Positions 17,649 to 26,400 of a stretch of 64,000 nt of DNA are shown one piece after another. The number at the start of each line of letters is the position of its first letter. The stretch's first letter is position 1. The notes under the pieces were generated by a model that had not been told where the DNA came from, searched no databases, and saw only the letters and a list, made by a program, of their open reading frames with translations. This DNA comes from Bordetella genomosp. 8 (GTDB taxonomy: Bacteria; Pseudomonadota; Gammaproteobacteria; Burkholderiales; Burkholderiaceae_B). The stretch is taken from contig NZ_CP021108.1 of NCBI RefSeq assembly GCF_002119685.1, positions 4,464,001 through 4,528,000 on the forward strand. Direction: 5' to 3'. Position numbers and translations under genes: made by a program.

Positions 17649-17930
17649 GACCCTGCTCCTTGCAGAAGTTGAGATAGACCCAGGTTTGGTGTTGGCCCGC
17701 TCGCCCGGGGAAAGCGTGTGAGGCGGCACCCACAGAAAAGAACGAATCCGTTCGCAACGCACGCTTTCAGCGACTTCGATCTGCACGCGCGCATCGCCAA
17801 GCTTACGTACGACCGCGCTCACGGGCGCAGTGGGTATGTCGCCACGCGTTTGCATGCGCCAGGTCACCCGCTGACCTTCGTGGAAGTCCGTCACGAGAGC
17901 CGGCTGCTTGGCTTGATCTACGGCATTCAC
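17649..17930 (-). other. Separate small domain in frame with, and running into, ssb
   Basis: From GTG 17930 the frame encodes about 94 residues before the SSB start with no stop between. Residues ~16-80 look like a genuine beta-rich domain ([16 protein letters not shown], then [20 protein letters not shown], then [13 protein letters not shown]), similar in style to small plasmid proteins of unknown function. Either two products arise from two starts in one frame, or a stop codon was lost and an upstream gene fused to ssb. A purine-rich GGGAG lies eight bases before the GTG. Confidence 0.45.
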
Positions 17931-18652
17931 GTCGAAATCTCCCGAAAGGTGGTTTGTTGTGCTGACCGGGCCTGAAGATCGTTAGCCCGATCGTGAACGA
18001 CTGGAATCGCTGGACTTTGTCTTCGCGGTTGTTGCCGCCAGTCCTGTGAGTCGCCGAGCCCGTGCCGATCTGGATTACGAAGAGAGGACTGGAAAGGGGC
18101 AGGAGCGGAAGCCGCATGCGGCGCGCGGGCCGAAGGCCGAGCACCGAACGGGTGAGCACCTGGCGAAGCGAACCCCTTGCAGGGAGGAACGCAGTGATAC
18201 AGTCGGCGATTTCAGGGCTCTGCGACTCACAGGCCAGGCATGCGAGAACAGGGCCAGAGAGGCGCAGTCGTGCCGCGCGGCGAGCGCCTCCACCCGCGCC
18301 CCGGCGCGGGTCAATCTCGGCCAAAGGCCGACGGCAAGCGCCAGCGCGCAGCGCCGTCAGGCGCGAAGGCGTGATGGGATGGAAGCCCGCAGGGGCAAGA
18401 CTGGCGCAGCCAGGCTGGACGCGCAGCGCGACAGCCCGACCCGCCGGCGTTGTCGGCGGGGCACGCCCAGGCCTTCCCCCGACCAACGCCGCCCAGCCCT
18501 ACACGGGAGCTTCGGCACAAGCACCAGTGCGACAGGCCGGCCACGCAGCGACGGCATCAAGCCCGCAGACGCCGATCGCCAGCAGCCTCTGCCGCTGACA
18601 CGCGACGCGAAGCGGCATGCGCAGCGCTGTCAAGTGCAAAGACCACTTGAGA
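17931..18652. other. 720-bp gene-free, hairpin-dense GC-rich region
   Basis: Long frames cross this stretch on both strands but look like translations of structured non-coding DNA. Several perfect hairpins are visible, for example ACCCGCGCC/GGCGCGGGT at 18292-18311, CGGCC-AAA-GGCCG near 18318 and GGCC-GAA-GGCC near 18129. It probably contains the promoter of the ssb operon and may encode a structured RNA. Confidence 0.45.
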
Positions 18653-18907
18653 TCACTTCCCGTCTAGTTCGTCCAGGACCTGGCCAGCCAGTGCGTTGAG
18701 GTCGATTTCCAATCCAGCAATGGCTTGCACTTCCTCCAGCGGCAACGATTCGAGGACTCGCACTATGCGGCGCTCGCTCTCACGTGCCGCCAAAAGCGCC
18801 CAGGCGCCATAGTTGGCGATGGCAGCCAGGCCGTCGCGATTCTGGCGACCGTAGCCCGTAAGAAAGGCCCGCAAGCCGGCCTCCTTTGCGATTTTGGCCC
18901 GGCTCAT
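18653..18907 (-). CDS. Small hypothetical plasmid protein
   Basis: An 84-residue, mostly helical protein beginning MSRAKIAKEAGLRAFLTGYG. Its ATG overlaps the stop of the methyltransferase gene (ATGA arrangement), so it is translationally coupled and probably serves the same operon. Composition (Ala, Leu, Glu, Arg) suggests a small helical bundle. No family was recognised. Confidence 0.6.
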   Translation of the reverse strand: MSRAKIAKEAGLRAFLTGYGRQNRDGLAAIANYGAWALLAARESERRIVRVLESLPLEEVQAIAGLEIDLNALAGQVLDELDGK

Positions 18908-19551
18908 GCTGCGATCCTCTCCGCGTTGGCGAGTTGAAGCCGCTGCACCGCGGCCTGGTGATACTTCGGATCCATTTCGATGCCGTAGAACCGCCGCCCC
19001 GCCCGGCGGGCCGCTACGCACGTCGACCCGGAGCCTGCGAACGGATCCAGCACAATGTCCCTCGGCCGGCTGAAAGCCTCGATCAGCGGCGCCAGGCATT
19101 CCACGGGCTTTTGCGTCGGATGGTGCCGGTTGCCGGTGTATTTCCACGGCATCACGTCCGGCAACGGCACTGCCGGTACAGCCGGCTGACCCTTGGCCAG
19201 CAAGTAGGCCGATTCGTGCCGATAAGCCAGGAACCGCGCTTTGGACTGGTACTGCTTGGCAAAGACCATATGGCCGACCACGCGAAAGCCCGCGGCGCGC
19301 CAAGCGGCAAAGAATCGATCCACGCGATTCCAGCCATAGAACGAAATGCAGAAGGCATCATCGCGCAGGACGCGGAACATCTGCGCGAAGGCCGGCATCA
19401 GCCATTCGTCATGCTTGTCATTGGCAATGCTGCGGCCGCTGCGGTCGCGGTAGTTCACCAGGTACGGCGGGTCGGTCAACACGAGATCGACGCAGCGATC
19501 AGGCAGGGTGGGAAGAACGGACAGGCAATCGCCCAGGACGACACGGCTCAT
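18904..19551 (-). CDS. DNA methyltransferase with DPPY motif
   Basis: A 215-residue N4/N6-type DNA methylase of the beta order: catalytic TDPPYLVNY near residues 28-36 and cofactor motif DPFAGSGST near 173-181, preceded by HHPTQKPVECLAPLI. The ATG at 19551 (MSRVVLGDCLSVLP) is the expected start because such enzymes open with a short strand leading to DPPY. The enzyme is small and has no nuclease partner beside it, which fits an orphan plasmid methylase used against host restriction. Confidence 0.85.
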   Translation of the reverse strand: MSRVVLGDCLSVLPTLPDRCVDLVLTDPPYLVNYRDRSGRSIANDKHDEWLMPAFAQMFRVLRDDAFCISFYGWNRVDRFFAAWRAAGFRVVGHMVFAKQYQSKARFLAYRHESAYLLAKGQPAVPAVPLPDVMPWKYTGNRHHPTQKPVECLAPLIEAFSRPRDIVLDPFAGSGSTCVAARRAGRRFYGIEMDPKYHQAAVQRLQLANAERIAA

Positions 19552-19634
19552 AGAAGGCCCCTTTGCGTGCAGCAATGGCAGCCGATCTGCATTGCACTGC
19601 ACGGGGCATGCGGGCGCAGGCCGGGAGGTGCCGG

Positions 19635-19696
19635 TCAAGGGACGTGGAATACCGCAGTGCGCGCAGCGGACGAGGATATGCCGCGAAAGCCCTTGA
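19635..19696. repeat. Intergenic hairpin element, copy 1
   Basis: Outer arms TCAAGGG and CCCTTGA enclose the conserved segments ACGTGGAATA (19642-19651) and ATGCCGCGAAAG (19678-19689). The same layout recurs at 21532-21599 with different but again complementary arms. It lies in the 300-bp gap between two - strand methyltransferase-type genes. The rest of the gap (19552-19853) is GC-rich with no supported gene. Confidence 0.6.
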
Positions 19697-19853
19697 AACG
19701 CCCGACGCGGCTACAAGGCCGCGCGCCGCGACGGGCGTGTCCGGGGCCGCAAGGCCTGCGACAGTGTGCGCCGTGCAGTGCTTGACGGCCCGCACTGCAG
19801 GAAGATCCTGCGCGGCTTGGCCGCGCTCGGTCCCAGTCGGGACCGAAGGAGCG

Positions 19854-20735
19854 CTAGAAAAGCGTCATCTGGCCGGCCGCCGCCGCCCGTCCGGCCGCCC
19901 GCGACATCGCGGGCGATGCGGCCACCTCGCCAGGGCTGGCCGGCAGCACCGCGGCCTCCCCGGCTGGGGTGACAAGCAACGCAAGCGCCGCATCCTCGGT
20001 CTCCCGCCGGCGCAAGCGCCCAGTCCACCCGCCCAGGATGTGCGCCGGCGTGTACCACTGCTCCCATTCCTCGACGCCGAGAGCGTTGCCATGGACGACG
20101 ATCGCCGGAATGTGCAGCAGGGCGAGCTGCAGATACGCCATGTGCACGCAGCGGAGATCGATGTCGATCGCGATCACGTGCATGGCTCGCTGGTAGTTGA
20201 TCCTGGCGTCGTGAAGCGCGTGGGCGGCGGAGATAATCATGCCGCCGGCGCCGCAAGCCGGCTCCATAAGTCGCAGGAATCCGCGCCGGCCGACTTCACT
20301 GGCCAGGTCGTGTTCGTCACCCATGATGATTGCGCCCATGAGGCGCGACACCTCGTAGGGCGTGAAAAACTGACCGGTACCGCTGTTACCCATGTCGAGC
20401 ATCATGAACGTGCTTCCCAGCACATCGCCAAACTCGCCTGCGGCGACCCGTTGCTCCCAGCACTGCACCAGGTGCGCGAAGGCCTTGGCCAGTTGCTGCA
20501 GGTCTTCCTTGTGGTAATGACCTACGATTTCCAGGTAACGCTTTTCGCGCCTTTCGAACTGCGCACGATCGACCGCATTGGCCAGCGCCAAGGCACTCAT
20601 CTCGGTCCAGTCGGACCAGGTCCGGTCCAGCCCATGGGTTCGGGACAGCTCCCGCAGAATCTCGACGATCGCTTTCTGATGTTCATCGGCGGAGTTGAAG
20701 AATCTGCGCTGTTGTGCCTTGCTAGTCTTGGCCAT
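19854..20735 (-). CDS. N-6 DNA methylase-like protein lacking a visible NPPF motif
   Basis: A 293-residue protein related to the HsdM type: GQFFTPYEVSRLM (about 122-134) and the cofactor motif EPACGAGGMI (about 158-167) are clear. The catalytic N/D-P-P-F/Y tetrad expected ~70 residues later is not seen; the corresponding place reads IVVHGNALGVEEW. It may bind SAM without methylating DNA, or act by another mechanism. Start 20735 is chosen for its GGAG and because upstream residues are low-complexity. Confidence 0.75.
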   Translation of the reverse strand: MAKTSKAQQRRFFNSADEHQKAIVEILRELSRTHGLDRTWSDWTEMSALALANAVDRAQFERREKRYLEIVGHYHKEDLQQLAKAFAHLVQCWEQRVAAGEFGDVLGSTFMMLDMGNSGTGQFFTPYEVSRLMGAIIMGDEHDLASEVGRRGFLRLMEPACGAGGMIISAAHALHDARINYQRAMHVIAIDIDLRCVHMAYLQLALLHIPAIVVHGNALGVEEWEQWYTPAHILGGWTGRLRRRETEDAALALLVTPAGEAAVLPASPGEVAASPAMSRAAGRAAAAGQMTLF

Positions 20736-21043
20736 GTATGTTCTCCGGTTGCCAGGGCGGGAATGCCCGGAACTGGAGGACACGGCGCAGCGCAGTGCTC
20801 AAGTGTCGAAGACGGCCCCAGGGCCGCAAGCCGCGCGGGCGGAGCCTGCGCGGCGCCGCACTTGAACGCGAGAACGACGTGGCAAACTGACCGGGAATGC
20901 AGACCGCCCAAAACGTGTGGCTTGGCAAGGTGGTGTTCGCATGCGGGCCCTGGCCCTGCGGCGCCACTTAGCAGGAGCATCGCAGCAAAGGTCGCCAGCG
21001 CCGCCACGAAGAACAATGGCCCGCCGAAGCAGGCCCGCCGCCG
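20736..21043. other. GC-rich intergenic gap
   Basis: About 300 bases with no supported gene. The sequence is GC-rich with short complementary stretches (for example around 20815-20865) and may contain a further diverged hairpin element of the type seen on either side, but no clear copy could be made out. Confidence 0.35.
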
Positions 21044-21459
21044 TCAGTCGATGGCAGCCAAGATCGCCGAGGCCTCGGCGTGAACGCTGGCGAATTCGCG
21101 CAAGGCGCAGTATTTGTCGACCAGGTCGGCGCCTTGCGGACGCTGGCAAAGCTCGCTCAGGGCGAAGAGGGTGGCCACGATACCCGCCGCGTCGGCCGAC
21201 ATCGTGCGATTGCACCAATTCAGCGGCCACACAATGCGCAGCGTGTCATGGCCGGTCGGCGCCATATAGAAACTGCCGGGGATCTCGTAGTAGTGCCAAT
21301 AGCCGCCGTGGTAGTCCTCGAACAGACGATCGAGCCATCCGTAGACGGCGAGCTCGCCGGTCGGCATCAGACGCTGCCCGAAGTGCTTGGGCAGGAAGTC
21401 AGGCGTTCGCTGTGCAGAACGAGGCGAACAGTGGTGGAGATAGCTTGAGCTTGCATCAT
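21044..21459 (-). pseudogene. klcA: ArdB/KlcA antirestriction gene broken by a one-base frameshift
   Basis: ArdB/KlcA proteins block type I restriction enzymes and are common on conjugative plasmids. The start has a strong AAGGAG and the protein begins MMQAQAISTTVRLVLHSERL in one frame. The family's next segment, DFLPKHFGQRLM, is in another frame, then GELAVYGWLDRLFEDYHGGY, GSFYMAPTG, SADAAGIVATLFALSEL and a proper C terminus follow. The break is near 21398, where one missing base between SERLT and FLPKHFG would restore the family sequence. Either the gene is inactivated or the base is a sequencing error. Confidence 0.8.
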
Positions 21460-21531
21460 GTCGTGCTCCTTGATAGTCATCCTGGCCGGTTGGCAGGACG
21501 GGAGCACTGGCGCCCTGCGGAACAAGCGCTG

Positions 21532-21599
21532 GGCGCAAGGGGACGTGGAATAAAAAGCGAGCGACGCGAGCGATTTATGCCGCGAAAGCCCCTTGCGCC
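21532..21599. repeat. Intergenic hairpin element, copy 2
   Basis: Perfect 11-bp arms GGCGCAAGGGG (21532-21542) and CCCCTTGCGCC (21589-21599) enclose ACGTGGAATA and ATGCCGCGAAAG, the same inner segments as copy 1 at 19635. The inner part also carries GCGAGCG-AC-GCGAGCG. It lies just upstream of the broken antirestriction gene. Confidence 0.65.
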
Positions 21600-21658
21600 T
21601 GGCGCGCGCAGGGCAAGGATGCACCCGACCTGTCGCCAGGCCGCGGGCATCGAGTCAA

Positions 21659-21974
21659 TCAGGGCATGAGATGCCGCTCAGCCAGCGACGTGATTGCGTT
21701 GCCTGCGACAATGAGGTGATCCGGGAGCGTCACGCCCACCAGCTGCAGCGCAGTCTTCACCTCGCCGGTCGCCGTGACATCAGCGCCGCTGGGCTCCGGG
21801 TTTCCGCTCGGATGATTGTGCGCCATGATGATTGCCGCAGCGTTGTGCGCCAGTGCCGCTTTAACAATTTCGCGTAGATGGAGCGGCGCCTGGGCAAGCG
21901 TGACGCGAAGAGCTCGTCGTACGCGATGAGTTCGTTCTCGGAAGTGATGTACAGGACGCCAACGACTTCGTGCT
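21659..21974 (-). pseudogene. Decayed RadC-like (JAB/MPN domain) gene
   Basis: The C-terminal half of a RadC-family protein is readable in one frame: REIVKAALAHNAAAI, then IMAHNHPSGNPEPSGADV with the JAB metal-site HNHPSG, then LPDHLIVAG and SLAERHLMP before the stop at 21659. The segment before it, HEVVGVLYITSENELIAYDE, is in a different frame and is immediately preceded by a TAG. No start or N-terminal domain is recognisable upstream. At least two disabling changes are therefore present. From here to 22557 no other gene is supported. Confidence 0.7.
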
Positions 21975-22557
21975 ACGGCCGGGATGAAGCCAAAACGCAG
22001 GAAATCGCACAGAATGGCGTGGAAGGCGGTCCGGGAGCTCTGCGTCGTCGAACCTGGCGCAACACCGGCTTCGCGGCATCTCGATTGCCAGCAGAAGCGC
22101 TTCGCTGGCTACGTCCTCTGCGCTATGCTTCGCGTCGATGGCGCGGGCGACCTCGACGAAACTAGCCTGATGTCGAGCGTTGGATCGCCCGTATGCTGTT
22201 AAGTCAATTGAAGACTTTTCCGTAATCCGTTCAATTAAATGGGATTGGAGGCTGAAGATGAGAGGCAGAGATGGCAAGGGATTCAATAATCACACTAGAT
22301 CCGCCCATATCGAGGATACCCGATGGAAGGCGCAGCAAGGTGCAACACGCCGACCACTCGCAATGATCCTGCGGCCCATTTGAGTGCCAGTCCGCCGACG
22401 GATCCATCTGGTTTTCCGCCGTCGTTGTCGACTGCCACAGCGCTATCAGCCAGAGAACGCCTAAATGTCACTCAGCGCACGGCGCTGTTCCGATACGTTG
22501 ACGTAAGCTGACTGACGGCGGCGCCGAGCAACTGCTATACGACTTTGCCCGACATCG

Positions 22558-22917
22558 TTAGCGTAGGAAAGGCCCACGGGACAAGCCCGGCGAGGCGTGT
22601 GGCCTCCGATTGTCAGGACTGGGCGGCTGGGGCTCTTCCCCGGGCACCGGATCACGATGCACATCCAAACCGAGAGAGGAGCCAGATCGGGCTATTTCTT
22701 CCTCGATATCAGCCCTAACTCGTACGCGACGGAAAGTGGACAGACCAGCCCTCTTCCCGCGCATTTTCGAAAATTGCTCCTCTAGTCGCTCGAGGGCATC
22801 GGTTTCATCTTCTTCCGGCCCCTTGATGTTCCGCGGCCCTTTCGGCGTGGCAGGAGGTTGCTGGCCCGGGGGGCCTCGGGGAGTTGATGGTGGCGGGAAG
22901 CGTGTGGGGAAGACCAT
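22558..22917 (-). CDS. Possible hypothetical protein, proline-rich N terminus
   Basis: A 119-residue frame starting MVFPTRFPPPSTPRGPP with an AGAGGTG a few bases upstream. The first 40 residues are proline-rich; the middle (DETDALERLEEQFSKMRGKR) reads like an amphipathic helix. No family was recognised, and the composition could also come from a non-coding GC-rich stretch, so this is a weak call. Confidence 0.3.
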   Translation of the reverse strand: MVFPTRFPPPSTPRGPPGQQPPATPKGPRNIKGPEEDETDALERLEEQFSKMRGKRAGLSTFRRVRVRADIEEEIARSGSSLGLDVHRDPVPGEEPQPPSPDNRRPHASPGLSRGPFLR

Positions 22918-23166
22918 AATACGCACCTCTTGGATCAGTTCGGCAGGACGCCACTATCCACACTACGCCCGCTTTCGTTGAATACCTAAGGATCAACTGA
23001 AACAGATACTCTTCGCCGTCGCATACACACTGCACTTGAGTGACGTGGCGGCTCTCCCTCATCCTGTGCACGACCGCAGAAGTCGCGGCGGATCATTAAA
23101 GAGACACCGTGCTTGGCGAAGTAGTCGATGCGCCGCCTGCCAGCAGACTGACTAAACGCGGGCAAA

Positions 23167-24447
23167 TTACCGCCTCATCAGCGGCCTCACTGACGCCCCA
23201 TGCAGCATGATGGACGCGGCGACCGTGACAAGCGTGATGGTGGCTAACTGCTGTGCCAACGCAGTACTGATGCCATGGCGAATCGCAAAAAGCAGGTAGA
23301 AGACTGAGCCGATGCCCCGTATGCCAAACCAAGACATCATTGCAAGTTGATAGCCATCGTGAGAGCTGCCTGCGGTGCCGGCAATGACAGCGACCGGCCT
23401 TAGGAGTACAAAGAAGAGCGGGGTGAACCACCATGGCATGGCCTCTGGACTTACATAGGCCAGCATGGCACCAACGAGAAGCACGAGGGTGAGCTCGGCA
23501 AGTCTTTCCAATTGCGCGTTGAAGGCATGTACCGCGCGCGTCATGGCGGCACTGGCGTAGTGTGAATGGGCCGCCAATACCTTATCGGCGTGTTCGCCCG
23601 TACTCCTCGATATCCCGAGCGGAACGCTTCCGGCGCTAGGCCGCTCCTCCACACGCTGCAGAGCCAGTCCTGCGGCGAACACAGCCAAAAACCCCGATGC
23701 AACGCAGATTTGCGCGGCGCCATAGGCCAGGGCCACCAGACCAAGTGAGAGGAATTCATCCAGCCCGACGGCTTGGCGGTGCCGCGTACGCAGGTAGACG
23801 ACCAGGCGGCCTATCATGGCCCCCAAAATAGCTCCTATGGCCAAGCCTCCTACAGTACCCCAGAGCAGGTCTATCAATACCCAGCGCCACGCGCCGCCAC
23901 CCAGTTCGTGCTGCCCCAATAAGCCTAACCCAAGCATAACGAATGGGAATGCCGTGCCATCGTTCAAACCGCCTTCGCCGGCAAGGCTAAAGCGCAGGTG
24001 ATCCGGCTCCGGGCCTCGATCCGTCTTCACACCAGAGGCCAATACTGGATCGGTGGGTGCCAAGATGCCGCCAAGAAGTACGGCTTCCCCTAGCGACATT
24101 CCGAGGCCCCATACCCCGACCAGGGCAATCAGCCCTACCGTGAACGCCATGGAGACAAATGCCAAGCGAAGCGGGAGTACCCATCGCCTATCAAAGATCG
24201 GGACCCCCATCCGCAAGCCGACGGTGAATAGCGAGATGAGAAGGGCTGCTTCGGCCACCCGCTTCAGAACATCGGCATGCCGAAACAGGTCCGGCGCGAT
24301 TAATCCGAACCAGCCCGGGCCGAGCGCATAACCCAGGCAGAGGTAGACCATCGCGCTGCTCAGCAAAAACCGGGCGAGTATCGTGCCCACCAAAACCATG
24401 GTGATAAGCAACGCGCCCAGCAAAACGAACCAATAGGGGTCTGCCAT
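23167..24447 (-). CDS. Cation:proton antiporter (CPA1/NhaP-like)
   Basis: A 426-residue membrane protein with about 12 hydrophobic segments that should exchange Na+ or K+ for protons at the inner membrane. Diagnostic stretches are GGILAPTDPVLASGV (about 126-140), the SLAGEGGLNDGTAFP ion-site segment (about 154-168) with the paired acidic and asparagine residues of the CPA1 group, and MMSWFGIRGIGSVFYL near 370. It is the first gene of the stress-related block and points away from the PRC-barrel gene by about 220 bp. Likely role: pH or salt homeostasis. Confidence 0.88.
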   Translation of the reverse strand: MADPYWFVLLGALLITMVLVGTILARFLLSSAMVYLCLGYALGPGWFGLIAPDLFRHADVLKRVAEAALLISLFTVGLRMGVPIFDRRWVLPLRLAFVSMAFTVGLIALVGVWGLGMSLGEAVLLGGILAPTDPVLASGVKTDRGPEPDHLRFSLAGEGGLNDGTAFPFVMLGLGLLGQHELGGGAWRWVLIDLLWGTVGGLAIGAILGAMIGRLVVYLRTRHRQAVGLDEFLSLGLVALAYGAAQICVASGFLAVFAAGLALQRVEERPSAGSVPLGISRSTGEHADKVLAAHSHYASAAMTRAVHAFNAQLERLAELTLVLLVGAMLAYVSPEAMPWWFTPLFFVLLRPVAVIAGTAGSSHDGYQLAMMSWFGIRGIGSVFYLLFAIRHGISTALAQQLATITLVTVAASIMLHGASVRPLMRR

Positions 24448-24668
24448 GGAATAGAACTAGCGGGGCGTTGGTGGGGGTCCTGCGCACCCGCGTCGCGCTC
24501 TCGTGCGGCGCCAAAGGTGGCTCAAATGCGTGATCTGGTTCACGCTCATCCACGCAAAAACGCTTGGCGCCCCGCACACTAAAACGGTTTTGCCGAGCCA
24601 GCCCATATTAGGGCCGCTGGGAAGTCACCCTCGTTTTTGTTCTCTTCGTGCAGCGCCCACGCCGGTCG

Positions 24669-25085
24669 TCAGTCCTTGACGTAGCGGAACTCGGGGAGCG
24701 CGCGCAGAGTATCCTTGCTCGCTCCGTCCATGCGCAGCCGTTTGTCGTCCACATGAAGCTCTTTAAACGGTACGGCGACCAGTCGATTGCCCACGCCCAA
24801 AAAGCCGCCGACCGACAGTATGGCATATGGTTCCTGATTGGCGGGACTGACGATGATGTCGTCCACGGTTCCGATCTTGTCCTTTTCACCGCTCAGAACA
24901 TCGGACCCCATGAGCTTGGACGCGCGATAGCCCGTCGCCAACTGCACTACGTCAACGCGCTTCTCCGTAATAGATTGCGGTGCACCTTGCGCCAAAATGG
25001 TGCCGGAAGGCACCACGGCAACCAAGACGATTGCGAGGGTATACCGCGACGCGGCGAAGATCGAAGAGATGGCGGTCCGCTGCAT
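24669..25085 (-). CDS. Exported PRC-barrel domain protein
   Basis: A 138-residue protein with an N-terminal signal-like hydrophobic stretch (about 10-32, ending near TILAQG) followed by a PRC-barrel: YRASKLMGSDVLSGEKDKIG, then TVDDIIVSPANQEPYAILSV, then RLVAVPFKEL. PRC-barrel proteins of this type are common stress-associated periplasmic proteins in Burkholderiales, with no defined activity. ATG 25085 is set by AGGAG eight bases upstream; the longer frame to 25286 lacks support. Confidence 0.82.
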   Translation of the reverse strand: MQRTAISSIFAASRYTLAIVLVAVVPSGTILAQGAPQSITEKRVDVVQLATGYRASKLMGSDVLSGEKDKIGTVDDIIVSPANQEPYAILSVGGFLGVGNRLVAVPFKELHVDDKRLRMDGASKDTLRALPEFRYVKD

Positions 25086-25149
25086 GATGACTTTCTCCTG
25101 GAATGGCAACGCCGCTCGGCAACCGGCATGGAACTTGGCGCCCCACAGT

Positions 25150-25605
25150 TCATTGTGATTGGAAGTTGGTGATCTGATGCCAATACTGGTCGGCCCCACC
25201 TTCGGGACGTCCCGCTTGAACCCACAGCGTATACGCCCGCTCCCGTAAGTGTTCATCAAGAGCTCGGTACCAGAATTCGTCTGCACGACCTTCGGGCCGT
25301 TCCGCCTGTTCCCAGAGAAGATACGCTCTTTCTCGAACAGACTGCTCCAACCGTTGCTTCGTTTCCGAATCGGGCGCGATCTCGTCGCCCTCGGGTGCCA
25401 ATTGACCGCCGCGGCTGATATGTATACGGGCGCTCAGGCTTTCCAATTCAGCGTCTGGAACCAAATGACCGCTTGCAGCGGCCTCCAGCGCTTTCGTCAC
25501 GTAAGCCGCGTCGTCGGCAGTCTCCCCATGCGTCGCGAGGGTGATGCGATAGGTGTGTAACACCCTACCTGCGTCGTTTAGTACGTCCACAAGCTGTTCT
25601 GGCAT
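25150..25605 (-). CDS. DUF2934 protein with two tandem repeats
   Basis: A 151-residue protein. The C-terminal half has two copies of the DUF2934 motif: RERAYLLWEQAERPEGRADE (about 90-109) and RERAYTLWVQAGRPEGGADQ (about 121-140), each followed by a tryptophan or tyrosine-rich turn. The N-terminal half (MPEQLVDVLNDAGRVLHTYR) is a small alpha/beta segment. GGAGGT precedes the ATG at 25605. Function is unknown; the family often travels with stress genes in Proteobacteria. It lies 64 bp upstream of the PRC-barrel gene on the same strand. Confidence 0.75.
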   Translation of the reverse strand: MPEQLVDVLNDAGRVLHTYRITLATHGETADDAAYVTKALEAAASGHLVPDAELESLSARIHISRGGQLAPEGDEIAPDSETKQRLEQSVRERAYLLWEQAERPEGRADEFWYRALDEHLRERAYTLWVQAGRPEGGADQYWHQITNFQSQ

Positions 25606-25819
25606 GATCGGTGTACCTCCGGTTCGCACCCCTCCGCGCCGGCGGGGTGATGACGCACCCACTAACTGCCAAGCGATTTATATTTTGACAACTCGCTTGT
25701 AGAATGTTGCGCACCTAGAGAGTGACAAGCAATCCGTATGCCCGCTTCGTTCAGCGAGCGACTTGCCAGCGGCTCGCTGCCGGAACACCTCGGGCCATCG
25801 AGGCGTTCGACAGCGACAG

Positions 25820-26047
25820 TCAAACTGACCGGGCGTCGTACTCCGCAACCGCTCGTCTGAATGCCTCTAAACCGTCCAAAGAGCAGCTCGCCGGTGATGC
25901 GTAGGCCCGATTAGCTGATGCAATGGTCAAGTCAAGCCTACCAGCATGTGCGCTAGTGACCTCCCACAAAAATCCTTCGCTGAACGGGGAAAAGTCCATT
26001 GTCAGTTTGAATGTCGTCCCCTGTCGCCCTTCCTCGACCAGAATCAC
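25820..26047 (-). pseudogene. Possible remnant of a histidine kinase C terminus
   Basis: The frame reads FARVLVGHGGAVILVEEGRQ then GTTFKLTMDF, the order HGG...GTTF seen at the end of histidine kinase ATPase domains. There is no kinase body in frame before it, and the tail that follows is unrelated. A small hypothetical protein starting at GTG 26047 is the alternative. The resemblance is short. Confidence 0.3.
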
Positions 26048-26169
26048 GGCTCCTCCGTGCCCGACCAGAACACGGGCAAACCCTTCGCAGCAAGAAGGGC
26101 TCCCAGAGTCTTATGATTACATTTAGTACTCAGCGAGACCAAGCGGGAGCGGCGCCAGCAAGCAGGCGC

Positions 26170-26395
26170 ATGGATCGAGGCTATACGATGCTGACCATCA
26201 ACGTCGACCAGCACCCGCTCTTCAAGGATCACCGGCCGAACGTGGACGAGCGCATGGTCGTGATCCTGCCAGAAGGCCCGTCCGGGAATTGGCAAATTGC
26301 GGGCGTAGCAGTAATGTGGGATTTTGGATCATTGCTCCGCCGACCAGTCGGTTGCTGCGCTGGTCGTCAAGACCGCCGGCGCCAATCCTAAGGAA
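26170..26395 (+). pseudogene. Fragment of an SOS-response-associated peptidase (YedK/HMCES-like)
   Basis: The segment YTMLTINVDQHPLFKD followed by RMVVILP matches the middle of SRAP proteins, which trap abasic sites in single-stranded DNA. Further on, HCSADQSVAALV and a stop at 26395 continue the family pattern in a shifted frame. The catalytic N-terminal cysteine region is absent, so this is a truncated and frameshifted remnant. Confidence 0.42.
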
Positions 26396-26400
26396 TAGGT

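Noticed and set aside
17803..18486. A 227-residue - strand frame upstream of ssb
   Set aside because: Its sequence follows the hairpin arms of GC-rich non-coding DNA; no start signal and no family.
19563..21083. A 506-residue + strand frame across the methylase-like gene
   Set aside because: Composition is Arg/Gly/Pro-rich mirror translation, and it spans two intergenic hairpin elements and a supported - strand gene.
22805..23071. An 88-residue - strand frame beginning MHRMRESRHVTQVQCVCDG
   Set aside because: Some stretches look protein-like, but it overlaps another weak frame, has no clear start signal and no family was recognised.
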